DNA from: Hymenobacter piscis
GTDB lineage: Bacteria > Bacteroidota > Bacteroidia > Cytophagales > Hymenobacteraceae
Direction: 5' to 3'
DNA: 42,730 bases
Assembly: GCF_018760735.1 (NCBI RefSeq)
Contig: NZ_JAHHZN010000029.1
Coordinates: 1 to 42,730 of the forward strand
Part shown: positions 17,002-24,929 of the stretch, piece by piece
Numbering within the stretch: the stretch's first letter is position 1
Layout: every line of letters begins with the position of its first letter
The notes under the pieces: model-generated
What the model was told of the DNA's origin: nothing
Databases searched by the model: none
Seen by the model: the letters and a program-made list of their open reading frames with translations, nothing else
Position numbers and translations under genes: made by a program

Positions 17002-17841
17002 CTACTTCGGAAACGTATCCGGGTCGGGGCCGAGACGCTCGTGACGGTCCAGGCCATCGATATAGGCCAGCTCATCCGCGGTCAGCTCGAAGTCGAACAC
17101 GTCTGCGTTGCTGATGATGTGGGCCTGTTTCACCGACTTGGGAATCGTGACCACGCCGCGCTGCAAGTCCCAGCGCACCAGAATCTGGGCCGGCGACTTG
17201 CCGTACTTACGGGCCAGATCGTTCACGATGTCCTGCTCGAATATTTTGCCCTGCATAAGCGGCGACCAGGCCTGGTACTGAATGCCGTGCTGCCGGCAGT
17301 AGGCCTGCAACTCCGGCTGCACCAGCCACGGATGAAACTCCAGCTGGTTGACCATCGGCTTCACGGTGGCCGTCGTCAGCAGTTCCTCAAGGTGGTGCTG
17401 GAGGAAGTTGCTGACGCCAATAGCGCGCACCCGGCCGTCGGCGTACAGCTTCTCCAGTGCCCGCCACGTATCCGCCGACTTCCCGGCCACGGGCCAGTGA
17501 ATCAGGTAGAGGTCGAGCGTTTCCAGGCCAAGACGGGCCAGACTGGCATCGAAGGCCCGCAGCGTGGCGTCGTAGCCCTGGTCGGTATTCCAGACTTTGC
17601 TGGTAACAAACACTTCCGCCCGCGGCACCCCGCTCTCCCGGATGGCCTGCCCGACGCCCTCCTCATTCTTATATATGGAGGCCGTGTCAATGTGCCGGTA
17701 ACCGGCTTCCAGCGCCCATTTTACCGCCTGCTGCACTTCCGCGCCGTCTTCGGCCTGCCACACGCCCAGGCCCAGGTAGGGAATGTCTACGCCATTGGCC
17801 AGGGGCCAGGTACCGGCAATGTCGGTGATGTTCTTGTCCAT
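17002..17841 (-). CDS. Aldo/keto reductase
   Basis: A 279-residue NADPH-dependent aldo/keto reductase of the 2,5-diketo-gluconate reductase/prostaglandin-F-synthase-like group. The catalytic tetrad is Asp52, Tyr57 (HIDTASIYKNE), Lys82 (TSKVWN) and His115 (LIHWP). Cofactor-binding features IGVSNF and IPKSVKQAHI are also clear. It should reduce aldehydes or ketones in the cytosol; the physiological substrate is not evident. The ATG at 17841 starts MDKNITD; upstream in-frame sequence is a short extension without family similarity. Downstream of groL on the same strand, but separated from it by a strong terminator, so separately transcribed. Confidence 0.93.
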   Translation of the reverse strand: MDKNITDIAGTWPLANGVDIPYLGLGVWQAEDGAEVQQAVKWALEAGYRHIDTASIYKNEEGVGQAIRESGVPRAEVFVTSKVWNTDQGYDATLRAFDASLARLGLETLDLYLIHWPVAGKSADTWRALEKLYADGRVRAIGVSNFLQHHLEELLTTATVKPMVNQLEFHPWLVQPELQAYCRQHGIQYQAWSPLMQGKIFEQDIVNDLARKYGKSPAQILVRWDLQRGVVTIPKSVKQAHIISNADVFDFELTADELAYIDGLDRHERLGPDPDTFPK

Positions 17842-17883
17842 TTTATACGCGTAAGTAGATTGAAACCCGCCACTCTCTACGCG

Positions 17884-17923
17884 CAAAAAGCCCCGCCGGA
17901 CCGAAATCCAGCGGGGCTTTTTT
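17884..17923 (-). terminator. Intrinsic terminator of groL
   Basis: Stem AAAAAGCCCCGCCGGA / TCCAGCGGGGCTTTTTT with a T-run on the minus strand, 70 bases after the groL stop. Confidence 0.85.
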
Positions 17924-17992
17924 ACTAAACTGGCAGAACGGAGGACGTTCGAAGCAGCCTAGTCAGCGCAAATAGCGGCGCTGATTTGTGCC

Positions 17993-19639
17993 TTACATCA
18001 TGCCGCCCATGCCGCCGCCCATGCCGCCCATGCCGCCGCCGGCAGCTGCGCCGCCTTTGTCTTCTTCGGGCTCATCGGAAATCACGCACTCGGTGGTCAG
18101 GAGCAGGCCGGCAATCGAAGCGGCATTCTCCAGGGCCAGGCGCGTTACCTTGGTCGGGTCCAGAATACCGGCCGACATCAGGTTCTCGTAGCGGTCCTCG
18201 CGGGCGTTGTAGCCGTAGTCGGCTTTGCCTTCGCGCACTTTCTGCACCACTACCGAGCCTTCGCCACCGGCGTTGGCCACAATGGTGCGCAGGGGAGCCT
18301 CCAGGGCCGTGCGGATAATGTTGACACCGGTCCGCTCGTCGCCGTTGAGGGTATCTACGGCTTCCAGGGCATCGAGGGCGCGCACCAGGGCCACGCCGCC
18401 GCCGGGTACCACGCCTTCCTCTACGGCGGCGCGGGTGGCGTGCAGGGCATCATCTACGCGGTCTTTCTTCTCCTTCATCTCTACTTCCGTCGAAGCGCCG
18501 ATGTAGAGGATGGCCACGCCGCCCGAGAGCTTGGCGAGGCGCTCCTGGAGCTTCTCCTTGTCGTAGTCGGAAGTGGTAGTACCGATCTGGGCCTTAATCT
18601 CGTTGATGCGGGCCGTGATGGTTTCCTTCTCGCCCTTGCCATTGACAATCGTGGTGTTGTCCTTGTCAATGATGATTTTTTCGGCCTGGCCGAGGTATTC
18701 GAGCGTTGCGGCGTCGAGCTTGTAGCCGCGCTCTTCCGAAATCACGGTACCGCCGGTCAGCACGGCAATGTCTTCCAGCATGGCTTTGCGACGGTCGCCG
18801 AAGCCGGGGGCTTTCACGGCGGCAATTTTGAGCGAGCCGCGCAGCTTGTTTACCACCAGCGTGGCCAGGGCCTCGCCGTCCACGTCCTCGGAGATGATAA
18901 CCAGGGCTTTGCCGGTCTGCACCACCTGCTCCAGTACGGGCAGCAACTCCTTCATGGTGCTCACTTTCTTGTCGTAGATGAGCACGTAGGGGTTGTCGAA
19001 CTCGGCCTCCATCTTCTCCGGGTTGGTCACGAAGTAAGGGGAGAGGTAGCCGCGGTCGAACTGCATGCCTTCCACCGTTTTTACTTCGGTTTCGGTGCCG
19101 CGGGCTTCTTCCACGGTAATCACGCCTTCCTTGCCCACTTTGTCCATGGCGTCGGCAATCATTTTGCCGATTTCCATGTCGTTGTTGGCCGAAATAGCGC
19201 CTACCTGGGCAATTTCCGAGGAGTTCTCAATCTTCTTCGACTGCGACTTCAGGTTGGCAACAACAGCTTGTACAGCCTTGTCGATGCCGCGCTTGAGGTC
19301 CATGGGGTTGGCGCCGGCGGCTACGTTCTTGGAGCCGGCCGCGTAGATGGCCTGGGCCAGTACCGTAGCCGTGGTGGTGCCGTCACCGGCCTGGTCGGCG
19401 GTTTTGCTGGCTACTTCCTTCACCAGCTGGGCGCCCATGTTCTCTACGGGGTCCTTGAGCTCAATTTCCTTGGCCACGGTCACGCCGTCCTTGGTAATGC
19501 TCGGGGCGCCGAATTTCTTGTCGATAACCACGTTGCGGCCTTTGGGGCCCAGGGTTACCTTCACGGCATTGGCCAGTTTATCAACGCCGCGCTTGAGTTT
19601 GTCGCGGCCTTCAGTATCGAATTGGATGTTCTTAGCCAT
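17993..19639 (-). CDS. groL: Chaperonin GroEL (60 kDa)
   Basis: A 548-residue GroEL. It forms the double-ring ATP-driven folding chamber with GroES as lid. Landmarks: AKNIQFDTEGRDKLKRGV start, the ATP-binding DGTTTATVLAQ with its Asp, LGPKGRNVVIDKKFG, the apical SEDVDGEALATLVVNK, and a C-terminal Gly/Met-rich tail (repeats of GGM) that hangs into the cavity. Codon use and frame are intact. groS precedes it by 51 bases, forming the usual groSL operon. No CIRCE (HrcA) element is seen upstream of groS. Strong terminator downstream. Confidence 0.98.
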   Translation of the reverse strand: MAKNIQFDTEGRDKLKRGVDKLANAVKVTLGPKGRNVVIDKKFGAPSITKDGVTVAKEIELKDPVENMGAQLVKEVASKTADQAGDGTTTATVLAQAIYAAGSKNVAAGANPMDLKRGIDKAVQAVVANLKSQSKKIENSSEIAQVGAISANNDMEIGKMIADAMDKVGKEGVITVEEARGTETEVKTVEGMQFDRGYLSPYFVTNPEKMEAEFDNPYVLIYDKKVSTMKELLPVLEQVVQTGKALVIISEDVDGEALATLVVNKLRGSLKIAAVKAPGFGDRRKAMLEDIAVLTGGTVISEERGYKLDAATLEYLGQAEKIIIDKDNTTIVNGKGEKETITARINEIKAQIGTTTSDYDKEKLQERLAKLSGGVAILYIGASTEVEMKEKKDRVDDALHATRAAVEEGVVPGGGVALVRALDALEAVDTLNGDERTGVNIIRTALEAPLRTIVANAGGEGSVVVQKVREGKADYGYNAREDRYENLMSAGILDPTKVTRLALENAASIAGLLLTTECVISDEPEEDKGGAAAGGGMGGMGGGMGGMM

Positions 19640-19690
19640 CTTAGAAGAGGGTATTAAAAGAAGTCAGAAAGAAAGGGCAGCCGGGGCGGC

Positions 19691-19981
19691 TTAGAGCACG
19701 GCGAAAATGTCCGACTCCTTCATAATGAGGTAGTCCTGACCGTCCACGGTGATTTCGGTGCCGGCGTATTTGCCGTAGAGCACCTGGTCGCCGGTTTTCA
19801 CCTGAGGCTTGATGGTCGTGCCGTTGTCGGCTACTTTCCCTTCGCCCACGGCAACTACTTCGCCGCGCTGGGGCTTTTCCTTGGCCGTATCGGGAATGAT
19901 GATACCCGATTTGGTTTTTTCCTCGGCGGCGGCAGGCGCGATGATAACGCGGTCAGCCAGCGGTTTGATGCTAAGCGACAT
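19691..19981 (-). CDS. groS: Co-chaperonin GroES (10 kDa)
   Basis: A 96-residue GroES, the lid of the GroEL chamber. Family features are IKPLADRVII at the start, the mobile-loop region EEKTKSGIIIPDTAKEKP that contacts GroEL, and VLYGKYAGTEI near the roof and C-terminus. The ATG at 19981 gives the standard N-terminus. First gene of the groSL operon. In this chromosome it lies behind secG on the same strand, but a terminator at 20286-20323 separates them, so groSL should have its own promoter in the 300-base gap. Confidence 0.98.
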   Translation of the reverse strand: MSLSIKPLADRVIIAPAAAEEKTKSGIIIPDTAKEKPQRGEVVAVGEGKVADNGTTIKPQVKTGDQVLYGKYAGTEITVDGQDYLIMKESDIFAVL

Positions 19982-20285
19982 ATTGTACGTTTTGGTTGAA
20001 AGGTTTACTTGAAACTAGAAAACTAGGTGGTAGCGGCTGCGCTACAGCTTCTGTGCCAGCCCGCCTAAACCTGACAGAATGGACAGTTTTAGGGCGTTTT
20101 CGGTCAGGTTTGCACCATGAGGCTGTCAGCCGTGGCAGAGAATGAGGATCCGTGGCATGGGATGGGGGAGTCCGGCACCCGTCCGGTGCTTCCGGCCACC
20201 ACCAATCGGTACTCAACGGGTAAGCGGGCTGCCAACAAGCGGGCTGCCAGACGGGAGGTTGTGCCACGGGCTGCTCCGAACGTAA
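19982..20285 (-). promoter_or_regulatory. Non-coding region upstream of groSL with candidate control elements
   Basis: About 300 bases with no convincing gene. A spaced inverted repeat AAACCTGAC (20067-20075 region) / GTCAGGTTT (20104-20112) encloses two CTGTC motifs on the minus strand (CTGTCCATTCTGTCAGG). Closer in is CTGGCACAGAAG, reminiscent of the -24 half of a sigma54 promoter but without a matching -12 GC element. No CIRCE element and no TAnnTTTG box were found. These are candidates only. Confidence 0.35.
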
Positions 20286-20323
20286 AAAAGCCGGTGGCTC
20301 CGTTCAGGAACCACCGGCTTTGC
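20286..20323 (-). terminator. Intrinsic terminator of secG
   Basis: Stem AAAGCCGGTGGTTCC / GGAGCCACCGGCTTT (minus strand) with a five-base loop and a T-run, just after the secG stop. Confidence 0.87.
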
Positions 20324-20341
20324 AAGCCTAAACGGGTAAAG

Positions 20342-20749
20342 CTAGTTGGCAGGTGCCGGGGCAGGCGCGGCTGCGGGAGCCGTAGCCGGGGCCGCGGGGG
20401 CCGTAGCTGGCGCGGCCGTTGGGGCACCCACGCCGGGAGCAGCGGCCGGGGCGGGCTGGGCTGGGAGGCGGCTTTCAAGGGCCTTCTGCTGATTAATGCT
20501 GCGAACGGGGCCGGCCTGCGAAGGGCCACCCACCACGTAGGAGCCCAGGCTCAGCACCATCAGGCCAATGGCGAAGCCCCAGGTGAGTTTCTCCAGCAGG
20601 TCGCCAGTGCGCTTCACGCCCATCATCTGGGCGGCGCCGCCCGAGCCGAACTGGCTGGAAATGCCGCCGCCTTTGGGGTTTTGGGCCAGTACTACCAACG
20701 AAAGCAGCAGGCAAACAAGAAGAATGAGGGCAATCAGAACGTAATACAT
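20342..20749 (-). CDS. secG: Preprotein translocase subunit SecG
   Basis: A 135-residue SecG, the small accessory subunit of the SecYEG channel in the inner membrane. Two membrane helices are visible (about 3-22 and 58-76), joined by the conserved loop NPKGGGISSQFGSGGAAQMMGVKRTGD's recognisable parts NPKGGG and LLEKLTW. The C-terminal 45 residues are Ala/Pro low-complexity, an extension common in Bacteroidetes SecG. The ATG directly abuts the stop codon TAG of the preceding gene (no intervening base), so translation is probably coupled. Followed by a strong terminator. Confidence 0.95.
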   Translation of the reverse strand: MYYVLIALILLVCLLLSLVVLAQNPKGGGISSQFGSGGAAQMMGVKRTGDLLEKLTWGFAIGLMVLSLGSYVVGGPSQAGPVRSINQQKALESRLPAQPAPAAAPGVGAPTAAPATAPAAPATAPAAAPAPAPAN

Positions 20750-22351
20750 CTACTCCGGGGGTTGTTGCAGTTGTTGAATTTGCTCGGCAAAGTACGCCTT
20801 TTTTTCGGGCTGGCGCGCCATCAGGCGCTCATATATTTCAACGGCTTTCTCCACTTTACCCTGCCGGATCATGATTTTGGCCAGACTTTCCGATGCCAGG
20901 GCCGGGGCGGCACTGGTGCTGGGTACCGATAAATCAGCCTGCTCAGCGGCGGGCAGAGGGACGCCGGGCGTCTTGATGCGGGGCTGCACCTTGAGGAAGC
21001 GGTTGATCAGGTCGAGCGACGAGGTTTTGGGTTTGTACTGGTGGGCCCGGGCATGAGCCAGCAGCAGGGCGTCGGGCTCGAAAAACGATTCCAGGGGCAA
21101 ATCCAGGGTGAAGCCGTCGTGGGGCTGCAAATCGTAGCCCAGGCGGCTGCCCGCACCCAGGGCGTAGCCCAGGTCGGCATCGGCCCGGAACGGGGCCGTG
21201 ACGGCCGGGGCGGCCACGGAGCTCAGCGTCGGCAGCTCCGCCGATTCCTCGTCGTTGTCGTCCGCGTCCGGGAGCTGGTAGCCCGAGGGTTCCGGCAGTC
21301 GGGAGCCACCCAGCCCGAACTCAAACCGGGAAATGCCCGCTTCCACCGGCGGCCGGATGGGCGGGGCCACGGCCGGCAGCAGGTCGTCGGCGGCAGCTGG
21401 CTCGGACGCTTCGGCAGCCTCGGGCTCCAACTCCGCTGTAACGGCAGCTGGCTCAACGGCCGGTTCTACCGTTTCCGGGACCATTGCTAAAGCCGTATCG
21501 TCGGCCGGTTTGGCAGTAACTGTCGCCCCATCCGGTTCCGGTGCGGCAACCGGTTCCGTTGCGGCAACCGGTTCCGTTGCGGCAACCGGCGCAGCCTCGG
21601 TGGCCACTTCTTCCGCCGCAACGGCCGGTTCAGGAGCAATTTCAGACTCCGGTTCGGCAACGGCAACTGGAATAGGCTCGGGCTCAGAGTCAGCTGTTTC
21701 CTCTGCAGCAGGTGTGTCCTCCAGGGCGGGCGGTACTGCGGCGTCCAAATCGGCTGCTTCCGGCTCCGTTGCGGCCTCTGGCTCAGAAGTATCGGCGGCT
21801 ACATCCATCGTTTCCGGCTGGGCTGCCCCGGTGCCGGTAATGGCCTCTGCGTCGGCTTCCTGGAGCTCTGCGGGAGTGCTGACTTCCACTACCGGTGTCT
21901 TCTCCGCAACGACTGGCTCTTCAAGAGCCGTATCAGCCATTCCGGCCTCGGAAGCGGGCTGTTCGATGGCTTCTGCATTATCTGAAGCGCCCGAAAGCCC
22001 GGGTGCTGCTACCGCGAACAGGTCGGTTTCGGGCGCCGCCGGCTCATCCGTAACCCGGATTTTTTCGGTGGGGGGAGCCTTTTGTGCTACGGCAGCTGAA
22101 GCCGGGGCCGGCGCGGTGGCGGGCCGCTCCAGCAGCTGGCGCAGCAATTCCCGGTCGGCGGCGTAGGTGGCCGCCCGGCGCAGGCGCTGGCCGGCCAGCA
22201 TGCTGCCCCGGTCGTGGGCAGCCTTGGCCAGCAGCACGTGGGCCGTCTGGCAGTAGGGAAACGCGGCCGCCAGCTGTTCCAACTCGCGGATTTCGGCGTC
22301 CGAAATCCCGGTTACGTGGTCGAGAAGGTGCAGGAGCGACGCGCGGGTCAT
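20750..22351 (-). CDS. Ala/Glu/Pro-rich protein with helical ends (LptE-SecG interval)
   Basis: A 533-residue protein of unknown function that sits between lptE and secG, a position occupied by a similar protein in many Bacteroidetes. Residues 1-80 form a helical N-terminal domain (SLLHLLDHV, ELEQLAAAFPYCQTAHVLLAKAAHD). Residues about 95-340 are an acidic Ala/Glu/Pro/Val/Thr linker with little order. The last 70 residues resemble a TPR hairpin (LAKIMIRQGKVEKAVEIYERLMARQPEKKAYFAE). No signal peptide is seen. I chose the ATG at 22351 because the upstream extension is Pro/Ala junk. Its stop TAG is immediately followed by the secG ATG. A weak -7-like box (TATTGTTG, minus, 22469-22476) lies upstream. 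Confidence 0.7.
   Translation of the reverse strand: MTRASLLHLLDHVTGISDAEIRELEQLAAAFPYCQTAHVLLAKAAHDRGSMLAGQRLRRAATYAADRELLRQLLERPATAPAPASAAVAQKAPPTEKIRVTDEPAAPETDLFAVAAPGLSGASDNAEAIEQPASEAGMADTALEEPVVAEKTPVVEVSTPAELQEADAEAITGTGAAQPETMDVAADTSEPEAATEPEAADLDAAVPPALEDTPAAEETADSEPEPIPVAVAEPESEIAPEPAVAAEEVATEAAPVAATEPVAATEPVAAPEPDGATVTAKPADDTALAMVPETVEPAVEPAAVTAELEPEAAEASEPAAADDLLPAVAPPIRPPVEAGISRFEFGLGGSRLPEPSGYQLPDADDNDEESAELPTLSSVAAPAVTAPFRADADLGYALGAGSRLGYDLQPHDGFTLDLPLESFFEPDALLLAHARAHQYKPKTSSLDLINRFLKVQPRIKTPGVPLPAAEQADLSVPSTSAAPALASESLAKIMIRQGKVEKAVEIYERLMARQPEKKAYFAEQIQQLQQPPE
21534..21587 (-). repeat. Three tandem 18-bp repeats inside the Ala/Glu/Pro-rich protein
   Basis: Unit GGTTCCGTTGCGGCAACC (plus strand), with one base different in the first unit, encodes VAATEP-type hexapeptides in the linker. 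A likely site of length variation that preserves frame. Confidence 0.85.
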
Positions 22352-22512
22352 GCGATACGAAGGGCTAGGTGACACCCCGCCGGGCCCGGCCGCAGCAGCC
22401 GGACGAAAGCGGGAAACAGGAGGGGAGAAACAGGCTGCCGGCTGCGGCTGGGCCGGTAGCGCGGGGCGCAACAATACGCCAATTTAGGCATTAAACCTCA
22501 CCAGCGGGGTAA

Positions 22513-23136
22513 TTACCAGTTGGCCACCGACTTGTTGAAGGCGTCGGTGATGATGTTGCGGAACAGCTCCCGCAGGGCCGTGGCGTCGTTGTTGATGCTG
22601 GTAATGTCGCGGGTGGCGGGGAAGGGCCGGGTGGTTTGCAGGGTCTGCTCGAAATCCTGCTTGGGGTCCTGGGTATTGGTGAATTTCACCCGCACCTGAA
22701 TAGTGAGCTGGTTGGCCCCGGCCTGGTCCTGGCCGTTCTGCTGCTGAATGGCGGCCGGCGCGAAATCGTAGGCAATGATCTGGCCCTCAAACTGTAAGTC
22801 CCCATCGCGCGGCACCAGTTTGAGGGTGGTATTGCGCTGGAAGTAGTCCTTGAAATCCTCCGTAAACCGCTGGGCCAGAAACGACGGGCCGTTGCTGGCG
22901 TTGTTGGCGAAGGTGGAAATCGATACCGTCTTCACCTTGGGGTCGATGTTGGTCCCGCTGAACGAGTAAATCCCGCAGCCGCTGAGCAAGAACAGGAATG
23001 GCAGTAGCAGCTGACAGCTGATAGCCAGTGTGCTTTTTGTGCGAGTGATTAGCTTTCGGGCTGCATCTGAACAGAAAGCGAACAGCCAATAGCCAACCGC
23101 TAACAGCTCAAGACTATTACGCTTGTTCCAGGTCAT
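22513..23136 (-). CDS. lptE: LptE-like lipoprotein
   Basis: A Bacteroidetes LptE-family outer-membrane lipoprotein that would plug LptD and help deliver LPS to the surface. The lipobox is LLSGC, followed by GIYSFSG and the typical VSISTFANNA...LAQRFTEDFKDYFQRNTTLKLV segment. The only ATG in frame (23136) overlaps the end of the sigma54 activator by 20 bases and gives an unusually long 50-residue pre-lipobox region. That region is largely made of 7-nt repeat array (23006-23107), so array sequence has been taken into the coding region or has displaced the original start; a non-ATG start inside it is possible. Confidence 0.82.
   Translation of the reverse strand: MTWNKRNSLELLAVGYWLFAFCSDAARKLITRTKSTLAISCQLLLPFLFLLSGCGIYSFSGTNIDPKVKTVSISTFANNASNGPSFLAQRFTEDFKDYFQRNTTLKLVPRDGDLQFEGQIIAYDFAPAAIQQQNGQDQAGANQLTIQVRVKFTNTQDPKQDFEQTLQTTRPFPATRDITSINNDATALRELFRNIITDAFNKSVANW
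23006..23107 (+). repeat. 7-nt-phased arrays overlapping the lptE 5' end
   Basis: Units of 7 nt at 23073-23107 (AGAAAGC, GAACAGC, CAATAGC and two more) and three units at 23006-23026 (GACAGCT, GATAGCC). Same AGC-type wording as the array at 3946-4026. Here the two blocks lie in the same orientation and inside the lptE reading frame. Confidence 0.75.
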
Positions 23137-24442
23137 ACTGCTTGAGTTTGCGGTAGAGGGTGCGCTCGGAGATGCCCAGGTCGTGGGCGGCGTACTTGCG
23201 CTTGTTGTTGTGCTTTTTGAGGGCCTTGATAATCATTTCCTTCTCCTTGGCCTCCAGACTCAGGGTTTCCTCCTCCGTTTCGTGCGGAATGTCTTCCACC
23301 CGCTGGGGTTCCTCCTCGTAGTCGGTGGCGTCCTCTACGTGCAGGTCGCGGGGGTGCAGGATGTAGTCGTTGCCGGTATTTTCAGCCCGTAGCGGGCGGC
23401 CGTTCGGGCCTTCGTAGGAGGCCACGGCCATGCTGTTGCCGCTGAACAGGTGGCTGTTCTGGCGCAGCAGCTCCTGGGTTTCGTGGGGGCGCTGCCCGCC
23501 GGCCAAATCCAGCACCAGCTTCTTGAGGTCGGTCATGTCGCGGCGCATGTCGAAGAGCACCTTGTAGAGCAGGTCGCGCTCGGAGTAGTTGTTGCCGGCT
23601 CCGTCGGTGGCCGTGCCGGCGGCGTGCACCAGCATGGGCAGGCGGCTGGCCTGGTCGGCGGGCAGGTAGCCGCGCAGGCGGCGGGCATCCACCTCGCGGT
23701 CCGTCTCCAGCACCGACATCTGCTCGGCCACGTTCTTGAGCTGGCGGATGTTGCCGGGGAAGCGGAAGCGCTGCAATTCCTGCACCGCCTCGGTCGTCAG
23801 GCTGATGGGCTTCACCCGGTAGCGGTCAGAAAAATCAGTGGCGAACTTTCTGAACAGTAGGTAAATGTCATCGCCCCGCTCACGCAACGGTGGAACCGTG
23901 ATGGGCACCGTGTTGAGGCGGTAGTACAGGTCCTCGCGGAAACGGCCTTCGCGCACGGCATCGAGCAGGTTCACGTTGGTGGCGGCCACCACGCGCACGT
24001 CGGTCTTCTGCACCTTGCTGGAGCCCACGCGGATAAACTCGCCGTTTTCGAGCACCCGCAGCAGGCGGGCCTGGGTGCCCAGCGGCATCTCCCCGATTTC
24101 GTCGAGGAAGATGGTGCCGCCGTTGGTCACCTCGAAGTAGCCCTTGCGGGCCTCCTGGGCGCCGGTAAACGAGCCCTTCTCGTGGCCAAACAGCTCCGAG
24201 TCGATGGTGCCCTCGGGAATGGCGCCGCAGTTGATGGCAATGAACTGCCCGTGCTTGCGGGGCGAAAGGGCGTGGATAATCTTGGAAAACGACTCCTTGC
24301 CGGAGCCGCTTTCGCCCGTTATCAGCACCGTCATATCGGTCGGGGCCACCTGCGCCGCCACCTGAATGGCGTAATTAAGCGAAGGCGCATTCCCAATAAT
24401 GCCGAAGCGCTGCTTGATGGATTGTATTTCGGAGGGTGTCAA
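23117..24442 (-). CDS. Sigma54-dependent transcriptional activator (AAA+ / Fis HTH), no receiver
   Basis: A 441-residue sigma54 activator without an N-terminal sensing domain. Walker A GESGSGKE (43-50), the sigma54-contact loop GSFTGA (90-95; GAFTGA variant with Ser), Walker B IFLDEI (111-116) and sensor region (RVVAATN) make up the AAA+ domain. A Glu/acid-rich linker leads to a C-terminal Fis-type helix-turn-helix (about 400-441, IIKALKKHNNKRKYAAHDLGISERTLYRKL). The start is TTG at 24442, the only start preceding the conserved IKQRFGIIGN; an ATG may have been lost next to the repeat array. The stop of the four-helix-bundle gene lies one base upstream. Target promoters are not evident. Confidence 0.92.
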   Translation of the reverse strand: MTPSEIQSIKQRFGIIGNAPSLNYAIQVAAQVAPTDMTVLITGESGSGKESFSKIIHALSPRKHGQFIAINCGAIPEGTIDSELFGHEKGSFTGAQEARKGYFEVTNGGTIFLDEIGEMPLGTQARLLRVLENGEFIRVGSSKVQKTDVRVVAATNVNLLDAVREGRFREDLYYRLNTVPITVPPLRERGDDIYLLFRKFATDFSDRYRVKPISLTTEAVQELQRFRFPGNIRQLKNVAEQMSVLETDREVDARRLRGYLPADQASRLPMLVHAAGTATDGAGNNYSERDLLYKVLFDMRRDMTDLKKLVLDLAGGQRPHETQELLRQNSHLFSGNSMAVASYEGPNGRPLRAENTGNDYILHPRDLHVEDATDYEEEPQRVEDIPHETEEETLSLEAKEKEMIIKALKKHNNKRKYAAHDLGISERTLYRKLKQYDLEQA

Positions 24443-24443
24443 A

Positions 24444-24887
24444 TTAGTTGTCGGTTGTTAGTTGTCCGTTGTCAGTTTGGTATGGAGCAGCATCCTCATG
24501 TGCTTGTGACGACGGTGCGAGCGAGCGGTAATAACGAATGAATCCCTGCAGTAACTTTTTACACTCCTGAATGGTGGTTAAAATAAGAGTCAACTGGTCA
24601 GGAGAGATATACTCCTGATCAGTTGCCAGATAACATTGGGTTTCAACTTCGAATAATGAGCCTCGGGCTATAAATAAAAACTGAAGGGTGTCACGCGTAT
24701 GCTGGCGGCCGCAGCCTTCGGCAATGTTAGAAGGAATGGAAACGGCTGCCCGGCGCATCTGATTGCTCAAGCCAAAAAGCTCTTCCTTTGGAAAGCATCT
24801 CGTCAATTCATAGACGGTGCTAACCAAGGCTCTGCACTTCTGCCAGACAACTAGCTCGGTGTAAGACTTCTCAGTGCCGTTTTCCAT
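24444..24887 (-). CDS. Four-helix-bundle protein (S23 / 23S rRNA intervening-sequence protein family)
   Basis: A 147-residue protein of the S23-type four-helix-bundle family. Family hallmarks are YTELVVWQKCRALVSTVYELT at the start, FPKEELFGLSNQMRRAAVSIPSNIAEG, and a Phe/Leu-rich later helix (TLQFLFIARGSLFEVETQ). Family members form pentamers; function is unknown, though some are encoded in intervening sequences of 23S rRNA. ATG at 24887 gives the family N-terminus. The last dozen residues (QTDNGQLTTDN) are translated 7-nt array, and the gene is enclosed by inverted arrays between miaB and the sigma54 activator, as if delivered as a cassette into an otherwise conserved gene series. Confidence 0.9.
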   Translation of the reverse strand: MENGTEKSYTELVVWQKCRALVSTVYELTRCFPKEELFGLSNQMRRAAVSIPSNIAEGCGRQHTRDTLQFLFIARGSLFEVETQCYLATDQEYISPDQLTLILTTIQECKKLLQGFIRYYRSLAPSSQAHEDAAPYQTDNGQLTTDN

Positions 24888-24929
24888 ATTTGACGAGTGC
24901 CAACAACTGACAACCAGTAACTGACAACT
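24447..24929. repeat. 7-nt-phased inverted arms enclosing the four-helix-bundle gene
   Basis: Left arm 24447-24474: four units GTTGTCG, GTTGTTA, GTTGTCC, GTTGTCA. Right arm 24902-24929: units AACAACT, GACAACC, AGTAACT, GACAACT. The arms are inverted to each other. The left one encodes the last residues of the four-helix-bundle protein and touches the sigma54 activator start; the right one runs into the miaB stop codon. Confidence 0.88.

Noticed and set aside
20047..20075. Sigma54 promoter upstream of groS
   Set aside because: CTGGCAC resembles the -24 element, but the expected GC of the -12 element is missing at the right distance.
19982..20112. CIRCE (HrcA operator) before groS
   Set aside because: No TTAGCACTC/GAGTGCTAA inverted repeat was found.
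20117..20932. Plus-strand open frame across the secG region
   Set aside because: Runs through the secG terminator and antisense of secG; Arg/Gly-rich with no domain.
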